Shown one piece after another: positions 47,446-58,972 of a DNA stretch of 64,000 nucleotides. The DNA comes from Alopecurus myosuroides (Eukaryota; Streptophyta; Magnoliopsida; Poales; Poaceae): positions 310,358,949-310,422,948 of the forward strand of contig CM054060.1 in the NCBI GenBank assembly GCA_028641055.1. The letters run 5' to 3'. The notes under the pieces were generated by a model that was given only the letters and a program-made list of their open reading frames with translations, was not told where the DNA came from and made no database searches. Both the position numbers and the translations under genes were made by a program. Positions within the stretch are counted from its first letter, which is position 1. The number at the start of each line of letters is the position of its first letter.

Positions 47446-49502
47446 TCACGTGTTTTCAAGTGAAGAAGCATCCAAATTGTAATTTTTTCGAATAATAGAA
47501 TAAAAAAACTTCATTCTCTTTATAGGAAAGTGTTCCATACCTTTCTTGAGTGGGAATTGAAATTTAATATTCCCCTCTTTCATATCAGTAACAACACCAA
47601 CAGTCCTAAGAGAAGGTCTTCCCAAAACAATTGGACAAGAAGCATTGCATTCAATACTCATAACAACAAAATCAACGAGGACAAGATTATTGTTAACCAT
47701 GATAATAACATCATCAATTCTCCCCAAAGGTTTCTTTCTAACATTATCAATAAGACGAATATCCAAATAATAGTGCTCGAAAGGTGGCAAATCAAGAATA
47801 TCATAAAGTTTCTTAGGCATAACATAGATACTATCACCAAGATCACATAGAGCATTGCAATCAAAATCATTCACTTTCATTTTAATGTTGGGTTCCCAAC
47901 CATCATCTAGCTTCCTAGGGATAGAGGCTTCACATCTTAATTCATCCTCTCTAATTTGCATGAGAGCATTTGTAATATGTTTTGTGAAAGCCATATTCAT
48001 AGTACTAGAATTAGGACAACTAGAAAGATTTTGTAGGAACTTAATAACTTAAATTATGTTGCAATCATCAAAGTCAAGATCATTTTTATCAAAGGTAATG
48101 GGACCATTGTCTCCCATGTTTCTAAAAATTTCAGCACTTCTATGAGGAACATTTTTAGCCGTTTCAGGCAGTTTTGCATTTTTTATAGGAGAAGTAGGAA
48201 TTTTGCCAACACCAATTACTTTACCATTGATAGTAGAAGGTTTACTAGCATGATAAGCTTTAGTTTTACTAGTGGTGGTAATGGTGCAAACATTAGCTGT
48301 ATTATTCTTTCTAGCTATTTCATCTCCTCTTTCCCATCTAGCATGCAATTCAGCTAACGTCCTAACATTATCATCTATTCAAATTTGGATGGAATATAAA
48401 GTTTTTCTTTCTTTAACATCATGAGGCATAATCTTTAGTTTCAGAAAATCAACATCAAGAGTAAGGCTATCAACTTTAGAAGTAAGAACATCAATTTTGC
48501 CAAACTTTTCCTCAACAGATTTATTAGAAGCAGTTTGTGTACTAATAAAATTCTTGAGCATGTTTTCAAGATCAGAGGGTACAATTTTGTAGGAATTACC
48601 ATAATAATTACCATAATCATTACTATTATTGGGAGGATATGGCCTATAATTGTTGCTACCAAAATTATTCCTATAAGCATTGGTGTTGAAATTATTATTT
48701 TTAATGTAGTTCACATCAACATGCTCTTCTTGAGCAACCAAATAGGCTAAAGGAACATTGTTTGGATCAATAGGAGCATGGACATTCACAAGCATAGACA
48801 TAATAGCATCAAGTCTATCACTCAAAGAGGAGGTTTCTCCAACAGAATTTACCTTCTTACCAATTGTAGCTCTCTAAGTATGCCATTCAGAATAATTTAC
48901 CATCATATTATCAAGAAGATTTGTTGCTGCCCCCAAAGTAATGGACATAAAGGTTCCCCCGGCAGCATAATCGAGAAGTTTTCTTGAAGAAAAATTCAGT
49001 CCTGCATAAAAGGTTTGGATGATCATCCAAGTAGTCAGTCCATGAGTGGGACAATTCTTTACTAAAGATTTCATTCTTTCCCAAGCTTTAGAAACATGCT
49101 CATTATCAAGTTGCTTAAAATTCATAATGCTACTTCTTAAAGATATAATCTTACCAGGAGGATAATATTTTCCAATGAAAGCATCTTTACACTTAGTCCA
49201 AGAATCAATACTATTTCTAGGCAAAGATAGCAACCATTCTTTGGCTCTTCCTCTCAAAGTGAAAGGAAACCATTTCAGTTTAATAATATTTCCATCTACA
49301 TCTTTATATTTTTGCATCTCACATAGTTCAAAAAAATTATTAAGATGGGCAGCAACATCATCAGTACTAACACCAGAAAATTTCTCTGTCTAACAAAATG
49401 TAACAAGGCAATCTTTATCTCATAAAAATCAGCAGTAGGAGCAGGTGGAGCAATAGGTGTGCTAATTAAATCATTGTTGTTGGTGCTAGTAAAGTCACAC
49501 AA
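47446..49502 (-). pseudogene. Gypsy 2 gag-protease, interrupted by stops
   Basis: From 49317 down to 47446 one minus-strand frame is maintained, broken by in-frame stops at 48874-48876, 48379-48381 and 48049-48051. The N-terminal piece (49296-49502) is in another frame. The gag capsid domain is at 48874-49317 (WFPFTLRGRAKEWLLSLP, then FIGKYYPP, then NFKQLDNEHVSKAWERM). An Asn/Tyr-rich gag tail is at 48379-48825, and the protease at 47446-48000 with the active-site Asp in CDLGDS and the VLGRPSL motif. The residue after the active-site Gly is Asp where Ala is usual, so the enzyme may be impaired even apart from the stops. Confidence 0.82.
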
Positions 49503-49757
49503 CTTAGTGTTGCTCAGGATATGGGAGGATATGGCCTATAATTGTTGCTCAGGAGTAGTCATTTTAGCAAGACTAAAAACAGGATAAAAACTACAACTAG
49601 AATAAGAACTTTTTTGTGTGTGTTTTTGATAAAGAGAAGCAAACAAGACAAAATAAAATAAACTAAGAAAAACTAAAACAAAGTAAAGAGATTGGAAGTG
49701 AGAGATTCCCCTTGCAGAAATTCTCTTCCTCCTCGGCAATGGCGCAAGAAAAGTGCT

Positions 49758-51319
49758 TGATGCGCGTGTAACACACGTTCGTTGGGAGACCCCAAGAGGA
49801 AGATTTGATGAGCATAGAAGCAAGTTTACCTCAGAAAGAAACCAAGGTTGAATCGACCAGTAGGAGGAAGGAGTAACTTCAAAAGGTTGATGCAGTTGAG
49901 ATGGTAGGGCGCACTACCGGTTCAGCAGCAACGTGGAACCTACACAACACAATCAAATCACTTTGCCCCAACGAAGCAATGAGGTTGTCAATCTCACCGG
50001 TTTTGCTGAACACAAAGAGGTTAAACGTATGCTGTGGAAAACAATATGAGAACAATATGAAAATAGTAATTGCAGTGGTTGTATTATCAGTATGAGAAAA
50101 TGGACCGGGGTCCACAGTTCACTAGAGGTGTCTCTCCATAAAAGATAGCTAACATGCGTGGTGAACAAATTACAGATGCGCAATTGACAGATAAAGAAAC
50201 ATGCATGACATAAAGATTACTATGAGATTCATGCGGGCATTACAACAAAATACATAGATCGTCATCCAACTGCATCTATGACTAATAATTCACCCTTCGA
50301 ATATCATCCAAACAAACGTTGGGTATTAAGTTGCAAGCAACGGATAATCGCAGTAAGCAAAGTGTGTAATGTAAACAATGTAAACGAAGTAAACATCGTT
50401 GTTTTCTCCCTAATGGAAACAACACATCCTCCACCCGTCACGTTTCTGTGACTCGAGCACAGATGCAAAGGAGGCATGAACCCACTATCCAACATAAATA
50501 CTCCCTCTTGGAGTCACTAGCATCTACTTGGCCAGAGCATCTACTAACAACGGAGAGCATGCAAGATCATAAATAACATACACATGAAGATAACATGATA
50601 GATTGATAATCAAAAGACATAGCATTCAATAATCATCGGATCCCAGCAAACACAACATGTAGCATTACAGATAGATGATCTCGATCATGTGAGGAAGCTC
50701 ACGAGATCTAAACATGAGGCATAAAGCGGATAGGACAACCATCTAGCTACTGCTATGGACCCGTAGTCCAGGGATTAACTACCTACACATCACTCTGGAG
50801 GCGGGCATGGTGGTGTAGACCCCTCCGGCGATGAATTTCCCTCCCGGCAGGGTGCCGGGGAGAGCTCCAGAACCCTTCCGATCTCGGGTTGACGATGACG
50901 GAGGCCTCGGGTGTTTCTCGGGAAGAAGTGGTATATTTTTAGGGTTGACGTATCGGGGGGAATAAATAGGTGAAAAGGCGATGGTAGTAGACGCCCGAGG
51001 GGCCCACACCACCCCCAGGCGCGGCCAGGGGCGCCGCCTTATGGTGTGGCCCCCCTCCGAGCCGCTTCGGAACTTCGTGGAACCTTTGGGAATTCTAAGA
51101 CTTCCGGACTTTGAATTTTCCAATTCCGAGAATATTTCCAGAACAACTTTTCTGAAACTAAAAACAACAGAAAACAGGGAACTAGCTCTATGGCATCTTG
51201 TCAATAGGTTAGTCCCGGGAAATCAATAAAAATGACATAAGGTGTAAGCAAAACATATAGCATAAGGCATGGAAAGAGCATGTAACATCATAAATTATAG
51301 ATACGTTTATGACGTATCA
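49758..51319 (-). repeat. Gypsy 2 right (5') LTR, 1562 bp
   Basis: On the minus strand it starts TGATACGTCATAAACG at 51319 and ends GTTACACGCGCATCA at 49758, followed by the primer-site region. It looks like a complete LTR of its family. Confidence 0.82.
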
Positions 51320-51745
51320 AGATCTCATAACAAAACCACTTGAGTAGCATGACAGATGAAGAGTAGCATCTACTTATTCAACTAGATTACAAAACTCATG
51401 ATCACATAAAGATCACACCATGGGAGAGAGAGATGAAACACATAGCTACCGGTAGAGCCCTCAGCCCCGGGGGAGAACTACTCCCTCCTCATCATGGGAG
51501 ACAGAAACAGTGATGAAGATGGCGGTGGAGCCGATGGAGATGACTCCGGGGGCACTTCCTCGTCCCGGCAGGGTGCCAGAACAGAGATTTCTGTCCCCCA
51601 AAACTTGTCGGCGGCGTCGGAGGTACGGAACTTTTAGTGGTAGGAGGCCGATATATTTCGGGTTTATGCATCGGGGGGGAGGGGGACTTTACAGACGAAA
51701 GGGCGATGGCGGTGGGCGCCCGAGGGGCCCACACCACCACACAAC
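51320..51745 (-). repeat. Gypsy-type LTR fragment of a second family
   Basis: It contains the LTR-like stretch AGCCCCGGGGGAGAACTACT followed by a CGGCAGGGTGCC block and a GC-rich GAGGGGCCCACACCACC block, all in minus orientation. It lacks both LTR ends. It may be the other part of an LTR whose end is at 43650, which would mean gypsy 2 inserted into it. Confidence 0.5.
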
Positions 51746-52848
51746 AGGTAGGCCAACTTGCCAATTACTTCCACCGCGATTTCCGCTTCGTCTTTTGTCG
51801 TATGTGCTCCAAGCTCATGACTTTCATACCTAAATGTTAAGACAACCAACTTATCCTGCTGCAATAAGTGATGTCACACTGACTCCTGTATCCAGTTGAT
51901 GAGTATGAATCAGCTTGATGCCCTCCTTCCGATTATAAGAACATGTTTATCTCTGCATCCAGGTGATGGACGTGAACCCCAATCAGCTTGACGATGCTAC
52001 AGTTGGGGAGAGCACGATCTACCTTGATATTTTAAGAGGAATGACCCTAATAATAACATCTACTGCGCAATCAAAGGGACATAAAGAAAACAAGTAAAAC
52101 ATGCACAAGTAAAACTAAACTAGTGATGTATTATAGTCATCCTTCATCTCTAACAGATCCTGCGTTGGTGGTGCCATGTCGAGGTTCACGACAAGTGCAA
52201 TACTTCTCCTCTCCAATCATCGCCATGATCGGGTTTAGGATGGTTTGCTAGCTACAAACCAATGTTAGGTAAAGCATCTCAAAATTCCAAACTTCCATAC
52301 TATAACATATCATGTTTCCTGCAAAACAGAGTTAGACGATTCTAAAGTTTGTTTTTCATGTTTTATCGTGGCGGTAGGATCTATGAAACGAACCGTTAAG
52401 GAACCTACGCTTCCATGAGGCATGATTATTCATCTTGCTAGATTGAAATTATGAGGTGGTTGAAACATAGACATTACAAAAACGTCTAGAGACTCATTGT
52501 AAACTTATTCATAACCATGACCCCCGTGTGGATCCAATCCACTTGCTCCTTCCACAATGTTGTTTACAAGACCAACTATAAAGATACCCAAAGCTACTGA
52601 ACAACTTCTTCAGACTAGGAGAGATATGCTAGGGGAAACTAGAACATCTTAGGATTGCTAGAATGTTTTAAGAAATCTTGATATTTCGTCGGAAACAAAA
52701 CAAAAAAGATTGTTGGGAAGCCATCATAAATAATCTGAATGTTGGAGAACTTTCCAGCTTACTTGAACAAAATTATGCAATGCCCTCACTCTCCGGTGCT
52801 CCAGATTAGATCTTGTACCTACGCATAGACCTCTCTGATACCACTTCT
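51746..52848 (-). other. Copia 2 leader region, truncated
   Basis: Non-coding sequence between the primer site of copia 2 and the truncation at 51745. No gag ORF is seen. Confidence 0.5.
52833..52843 (-). promoter_or_regulatory. Copia 2 primer-binding site (tRNA-iMet type)
   Basis: On the minus strand it reads TGGTATCAGAG, just downstream of the LTR end at about 52849. Confidence 0.8.
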
Positions 52849-55164
52849 AGGTTGCGCAACGGGAATTAAAAAATGTTGCCATGCATGCTACACAACAACC
52901 AAGATCTTGATATCAGACACAAATGATATAAATTCCAAGATCTATTTGTCGAGATCATGGACAAGACACCATAGTAGCGGAAGAGATGTCGGTGACGATG
53001 TCGATGAAGCGTGTAGAAGATCGTCACACACAATTCCGTGGGTGATGATGTTTCCGACTCCCCATATCCAGTACATTGATCCAACAGAGTGGGGGTCTCA
53101 TGTGTTACCCCTCTGACAATATGCATACATACGTTGAGGATAATTTTTCAGCGCTTCCCTATCGAGGACTAGACGTCGCATGTGTATATGAAGGTGGAGT
53201 CTCAACACATGAGAGAGAGAAATTAGAAGCTAGGTATAATCGGGAGATGACACCCCAAAATCCAATCAGAAGAAGCTCTAACTCAATTAGAGGAAGCTCT
53301 TATTCAATTAGAGGGGCTATAATTAGAAGCTCTAGTTAGACATTCTAATTCTTCTAGAGAAAGAGAGAGAGGGGGGCTTGAGAGCCAATTGTGTGTTTTG
53401 CTTTGAGCCTTGGGGTGCTTTGTATAGTGTAAGGAGGGAAGAGACTTGCCAAAGGGGAGAGGAGTCCTAGTTGGGGTAGGAGGTGGTGACCGTACCACCC
53501 TCCTAGCCCAATTCAGATTGGTGAGGTGGAGTCCAACTCTACCTCCCACTCCTTCCCTTATTCGTTTTCTCCTTTTTATTTTTTTATTTTTTTCTCTAAA
53601 TAATTCAGGAAAAATATCGGGATGATGAGTACCATTTTGTGAAGCAACTGGGGCCCACCTTGCAGCCCCCAAAATTAGGGTTCGGCCATGAGGGGGAAGT
53701 CTGCCCCCTCCCGGTACTTCCCCCTTATATGGAAAGTCCCCGAAACTTCTCCGGAACCACTTGACCCCTATACATAAAATCATAGATATTATCTAAAAAT
53801 GTCAGAAATATATTTCCTACACCCTGGGACATCTCATGCCCCCCTGCATTTGTAAAGTGTGCAACCTCAATTTCTCTTTCGTATCAACTCCGGAATAAAT
53901 TCCCGTAGCAATAGAAATTGTTTCTATTACTCTGGGACATCCAATGCCCTCATTATAAACTCTCTCTGATGTATAAAATATATCTATCACTCAGAAACAC
54001 CATTCCGATGATACTCCTAGTTGATCCGGACCTACCGATATACACAAAATCAACCCAAATTTAAGTGTGTTTCCCCTATAGGTTCGATAGTGTGTGGACA
54101 TGAACATGGAAACTCTTTCTTTCTCAATAATGAATAGGGGGCATGGATGCCCATATTGACTCCCACATACTATAGAAATAAACTATTAAGCTAGTTGGTT
54201 ATTGTACAATTCTCTCATTACTCACGATATCAAGCTTACCCGAGACTATTGATTCCGGTATTGCCGTGAAACAACCATTGGTTCACTTATACCATTGTAT
54301 TGTCTCGTTAAGTGGTAAGTTTCCTCTTTATAGTCATTGTATTATGATATCCCACATAATGTATCATCATCATGCATTTTTTGCAGAACTTATGGATATC
54401 AATAATACCGAGTGGGCCCAGGTATGTATCTCTCTTTTTACGGAGGAGCAATTCCCATCTTAGAACATCGAGGTAATATACTACTTTAGAATTACCGAGT
54501 ATATACCTTTTTGTTAACCTAGTTTAAGGTGTGACTCGTGATAGTACCAAAGTAAAACCTTCAGAATATATTATCCCGACAACCTCATGGTCAAAGGATG
54601 CATTGTAATATAACTGTGTTGTGATATGATTCTAAGGACAAAGATGTCTTAGTGGAATCTCTAGCATATCAATCTACTTAGGGTATACCCATCCATATTG
54701 TTCCCTTCTAACAATATGCTATTCATTGATGTTGACATAAACAATGTCCATAACCAGGAAGACATCGTCATCAAACATCTAATGAATTAGTCATAAAAGG
54801 CAAGACTAGGGTTTATTTCTATATTCATTTTACTACACGTGAGCGTGATTTTTCCTCTGAATCTCATATTCAGGAACCATAGCAGTCAATGTTCAAGATA
54901 TCTCTTATCGGGAACTTATTGGTCGACCCCCGATAAGTGGTAAATCGGACGATTTATCGGGATATCGGCCGAAATATCGAAATATCGGCCGCAATATAGG
55001 CCAATTTATCTTATCGGCCATACACCGTTAAGCGACAAATCGGCCGATTTATCGGAATATCGGATGATATCCTTAACGGAGACGGCAGTTATAGCATAGT
55101 AATATGAATTGTAATTATGAAACAAATGTATAAATACTATTGCCTTTTGGGCATACATCCAACA
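52849..55164 (-). mobile_element. Copia 2 5' LTR (BARE/Angela-like), with an internal insertion
   Basis: On the minus strand it starts TGTTGGATGTATGCCC at 55164, the usual start of this LTR group, and ends at about 52849 before the primer site. The length is about 2.3 kb, including a roughly 200-bp ATCGG-rich insert (54885-55090). A short repeat of CAATTAGAGGAAGCTCT-like units lies at 53260-53330. The rest of the element is missing. It starts differently from the copia 1 LTR, so it is a separate element. Confidence 0.7.
54885..55090. repeat. ATCGG-rich palindromic insert of unknown class
   Basis: AAATCGGMCGATTTATCGG occurs at 54942-54960 and 55037-55055, with ATATCGGCCG at two further sites between them. 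AAATCGGCCGATTT is a perfect palindrome. ATAGCA at 54879-54884 and 55091-55096 may be a 6-bp target-site duplication. I do not recognise the family. Confidence 0.45.
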
Positions 55165-55207
55165 CGTAGCATCACTATATATCTCTCGGGTTGGGACGTT
55201 ACAAGTA

Positions 55208-55496
55208 TGTGATATGTTGGCCTAGGGATTAATAGGATTCATAGGATATTCATATAAACAAGGTGTACCTTCTTTTCTGGAAGTTCATCTTCAAATAACT
55301 CTAAGGTTAAGCATGCTTGACCCATAGCGATTTGAGGATGGGTGAACGACTGGGAACTCCTTCCCGGGTGCAAATGAGTGAGGACAAAGTGCACAAAAAA
55401 GACTAGTGTTGGTTCGTGGGGTCAGTCCATAGATCCTAGAAAGTTGCCAGGGGTAACAACCACTGACACGGGGTGGGGGTGTGTGTGTGTGTTACA
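55208..55496 (+). mobile_element. Cassandra-like TRIM, solo LTR with a 5S rRNA domain
   Basis: 289 bp starting TGTGATATG and ending GTTACA, with a 5S-derived region at 55291-55372 and a (GT)n run just before the end. Cassandra elements are terminal-repeat retrotransposons in miniature whose LTRs carry 5S sequences. No primer site follows the LTR, and the flanks (AAGTA, TTGTA) do not match, so it is a solo or remnant LTR. Upstream, GGGACGTTACA at 55193-55203 resembles the end of another such LTR. Confidence 0.68.
55291..55372 (+). ncRNA. 5S rRNA-derived domain with box A and box C
   Basis: It aligns with the second half of plant 5S rRNA. Box A corresponds to GTTAAGCATGCTTG (about 55306-55319) and box C to GGATGGGTGAACGACTGGGA (about 55337-55356). 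The first third of 5S is not recognisable, so it is not a 5S gene. Confidence 0.72.
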
Positions 55497-57089
55497 TTGT
55501 AGCTCAACAATAACACGAAATCGAATTAGTGTCTCTCCTAGTATTTGTGCAAAAAGAGTTTATAATTTCCCTTAGGTTCATATGGTATAATATATCACTC
55601 CTTTGGTTGCATGAGTCCATTATAGCTGTGTGTGTGTTTGTATGATAAACTTCACAAGTTACAAGTACAACGAAACAACAAGCAAGTAAAGCTAAGAGAG
55701 ATAACCACAATGGTGGAGATGATGATATAATTCTTGAGGTCCCTTCCCAATGGAAGCATGTCTTTATTGAAAAGGTGTGTCACCAAAAAGTCTCACCTTA
55801 TTCTTCTCGAGCTTTCCCACAAAGAGCAAGAATCGATCAACTAAACAGAGCACTTAAAGGAAGCAACCTGACTTTTAGTTACAAGGTTGGCGCAATCTAG
55901 ACAACTCAACTGGAGACTCCTAACACCACCACAAAGCTTCACACACAAAGATTCAAGCTTCGAGGAGGCTTATTCCGTTTAGGGTTACAATGAACCGAAG
56001 ATTAATAAGTTCCACAATAGAATGATATAGAATCAAATTTCCTTTGTTGTAGTGATCTAGGTCTTATCACACAATCCCTAGGGAGAGAGAGCTTGGGATT
56101 TAATGGCCTAGAGTAATGGTGGACAGAGACATACTGCCCCTTTTTTGGGGAAGAATGGGGCCTTTTATAGGTCCCTCAATTTATGACCATTGGTGGTGTC
56201 GGGACACAAGAAGTTCCAAGGTTAAGTCCAAAAGTTTCGGCTCACGGGAAATTTCTGCACCAACTTCCGGCCTTATTTTTGGACCCTCTCTAGAGAGTTG
56301 CACCACACCACGTAATTATTAGGAGTGGAAACGTAAAATTAGTACAAAAGTTTCAATTTTTCTGGTTCGAAAGATTTGGTGTTTGTACACCGGAGTTCCG
56401 GCCTCGAATACATAGAAATATCCGGCCTGAATCCGAGCATCATAAATGGCAAGAAATTAGAGGGTCCTCTCACACAAAAAAGGAAGAGTAGGTAGGTGCA
56501 AATTTTGTTTGTGGAGGTGAATTTTATTCCACCCGTACCTTCCATTACGCAACCCTCTTGAAAGTACGGTTTTCCTAACATACAAAAACGATATAAAAAT
56601 ACCGAAATATCATCTTCTCTCTTTTCATTTTTGAGGGGTTGACAACCTTCTTGTGCATTCCATCAATTTAACCTAAATCACTTTAGCATATGATTAGACA
56701 ATAACTTGTGTTTTTATCATTACCAAAAATTCTTTTACAATTTTTATTCTGATTTTTCGTGCCTAAATTTTTTTATGTGTATTATGAGCTATGCGAACTT
56801 TGGTACATGCTGAATTATGGTTCAAACACGAATTATGGAACAAAGGTAGCATTAAATACGTGTTATGAGATCAAGGTCATATATTTTGGGAAGTTCTTGT
56901 TTTTATCGGTATGTGCTTTAGTTTAAAGCCAAGTTTGGGATTGATCTATGAATTCATGAAAAATGGCAACCAAGTAAGTTTAGGAAATCACTCCATTTCA
57001 AAATTCCATGTGGTCGGTGAACCAAATTTTTGAACTGAAATTTCAGTTTCTCCAAATGAAATCGAGGGTGCCAAACGAGCTCTTAGCTG
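55497..57089. other. Unassigned non-coding DNA
   Basis: No gene, LTR end or inverted repeat I can support. ORFs are under 85 codons on both strands. The part at 55700-56300 has the look of degraded LTR sequence, and 56640-57060 is AT-rich. Confidence 0.5.
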
Positions 57090-57500
57090 TAACCGTGGTC
57101 GCTGTGGCAAATCCGCAACAAACTTGCTATTGAATCTAAAATCTTTAACTCCCTTGCTGGTATTTTTTTTAAATCTTCTATTTTCTTACAACAGTGGACG
57201 ATTTCGGCAAAATCGCAGGATCTGAACGCGCTGCAAAGGATGGCAAGCGAACTAAGGCGCTGACACGCGCTCATCAAGGCTGACATCGCACCTGCGTCGA
57301 GCTAGCTGCGGGTTCCGCACGGGGGCGGTCCTGGTGGCTCCCTTCTATTTCTTAGTTCTGTTGTTGGTGTTCCGTTTGGCTATATCGCCTCTATGTACTG
57401 GCTAAGCTGTAGTGCCCAACCTTTGTACCGCCTATCGTTGTGAACTCTGTGGCTTTATTAATTTAAAGTTGGTCACGTGGTGCCTTGGGTCTAAAAAAAA
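57090..57500 (+). mobile_element. LINE C: 5'-truncated LINE tail
   Basis: The frame ending at TGA 57261-57263 encodes a LINE ORF2 C-terminus (SLWQIRNKLAIESK, then SSIFLQQW). A 3' UTR and an A8 run at 57493-57500 follow. It is about 410 bp long, so it truncated early during reverse transcription, as is common for LINEs. No clear target-site duplication is seen. Confidence 0.7.
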
Positions 57501-57690
57501 TCATAATAAAACTTCCATTAGATCTAATGTTCTGCCTTTTTTGGTTGTTCCAACGACTACTACTGTGGGATGCACCTATTCCTTGGGACAAATTCTCGTG
57601 TCTTTCATGTGTAAGTTCATGGGTTTTGGATACATGTAGAAGTCAAAATCGTTTTTGAGCAGAACAGACTCCAAATCATCGTAATCGAGG
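57501..57690. other. Short unassigned interval between two LINEs
   Basis: Nothing recognisable. It is probably the target DNA of LINE B or the start of its leader. Confidence 0.4.
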
Positions 57691-58972
57691 ATGGCTCGCG
57701 ACACGTCTCGCTCCCCAAGGCGGGCGATTAGGCCACCAACCCCCATTAATGGCGGTTCCCAAGCCCCCCGGCCGGAGTTTAGCCCGTGCCCCTCCCCTTC
57801 TCGCACACCACCAGCCTCACCACCCCCCACCCCGAGCCACCCCTCCCGTTGACCCTCACGCCGCCCTCGCCGCGCCGCCAGATCTCCCGAGGGCACAAAT
57901 CGAGCACCTCGCTAGGCCCGCATCGAATCAATTTCGATTCAAAGCTGGAGAGTCCCAGCCATGGGGGATCCGGCCCGCAGCCCCGACACGGATTGGAGAT
58001 CAGTTCAGAGTCGCTCCGAGTTGGAGGGAGCAAGTGCCTTGCTCTCGCTGGCGGAGGTCATCCCGGGGGAGGATCCCGCGCTTTCGAGCCACCACTTCCG
58101 GGATTTGACGACGGCGGCAAGACAAGCACTGGCGGGGGAGAGTTCGCAGATTGCTTTGGCGGAGATCTCGGCGGCCTGCACGCTCAGAGGTTGGACCCTG
58201 CTTCTGCTTCGTGGAAGCCAGGGCGAGATCCATCGAGCGATGGCAGTCCGAGCGGAGGTTCTGGCACACATCGAGCGGTCGATCCCCTCCAGCTCCCCGG
58301 GGAATCTGATGGTGGTGCTCCAGGACAGGGCCACAGGAGCCCGGCATATCGCCGGCATTTCGAGGGAACAAGCTCTCCAGATGATCTGCCAGGGCCTGGT
58401 CACTCCGCCAGCCCCCGAAGCCCAAATCCAGGATCCCGACAGGGCGTCTACTCGCCACTTCGAGTTCATCAGAGAGCTGCAACTCGGGAACGTCCGTTCG
58501 AGCATTCTCCCCCAACGCGGAGGACGTACGCCTCCGTGCAGGGCGAGAGGGAGACACCGTCGCGGCTAGTCGTCTTGCCGGCGGGTCCACTGCAGGTTCG
58601 CTTCGCTGAAGCAGGCGGGTTCGTTCTCACTGATGCGATCGATGCCGCTGATGCTTGCTTCTCTCCGTCGGTTAAATTCAGTTGGAAGCTCTCAGAGCAG
58701 GGACAGAGGAGACAACCTCGCCACCTACCCAATTTCCTTGGTCAATTTGAGCTGGAGTCCACGCTGGAAAGTGATGGAGAGAAGGACGCAGACTTGCCAG
58801 CTAGAGACTTCTACGGACAGCTGTGGATGCCTCCCACTCCAGTACAAAAGGAGGCCCGCCCCCTTCTCCTCCCAAAGCTAGGGTTCCTCCCAGCCGCCGC
58901 TCGCTCTCTCAAGCTCTCTCTGAAGCTACTCAACCCCCCGTCTCTGCGGTTGGGGATCTCGGTCCCGATTCA
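57691..58972 (+). other. LINE B GC-rich leader with overlapping open frames
   Basis: Long frames overlap here: frame 1 from 57961 to 58569 (202 codons) and frame 3 from 57786 to 59312 (508 codons). High GC makes stops rare, so this may be chance. The frame-1 product has a plausible helical pattern (RAEVLAHIERSIP, then ISREQALQMICQGL), and the later part of frame 3 reads like protein (TYASVQGERE). A frameshifted N-terminal ORF1 extension is possible. Confidence 0.4.

Larger units (their letters stand above)
43650..51319 (-). mobile_element. Gypsy 2: Athila-lineage gag-protease element with mismatched LTRs
   Basis: In minus orientation the 5' LTR is 49758-51319, the interior 44717-49757 and the 3' LTR 43650-44716. 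A degenerate tRNA-Asp-type primer site lies at about 49727-49746 and a polypurine tract at 44717-44730. The interior encodes gag and protease only. The outer flanks ACAGC (43645-43649) and AGATC (51320-51324) are not a duplication, and the two LTRs match only in their first 560 bp or so. This copy is therefore probably a recombinant of two elements rather than a simple insertion. Confidence 0.8.

Noticed and set aside
53304..53783. Minus-strand ORF of 159 codons
   Set aside because: It lies within the copia 2 LTR, is rich in Pro/Arg/Ser, and shows no domain or conservation evidence.
11317..55164. Copia 1 and copia 2 as two halves of one element
   Set aside because: Their LTR starts differ clearly (TGAAGGGAATATGCCC against TGTTGGATGTATGCCC), and so do their LTR ends.
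55291..55372. Genuine 5S rRNA gene
   Set aside because: Only about two thirds of 5S is recognisable, with many changes, and it sits in an LTR-like unit.
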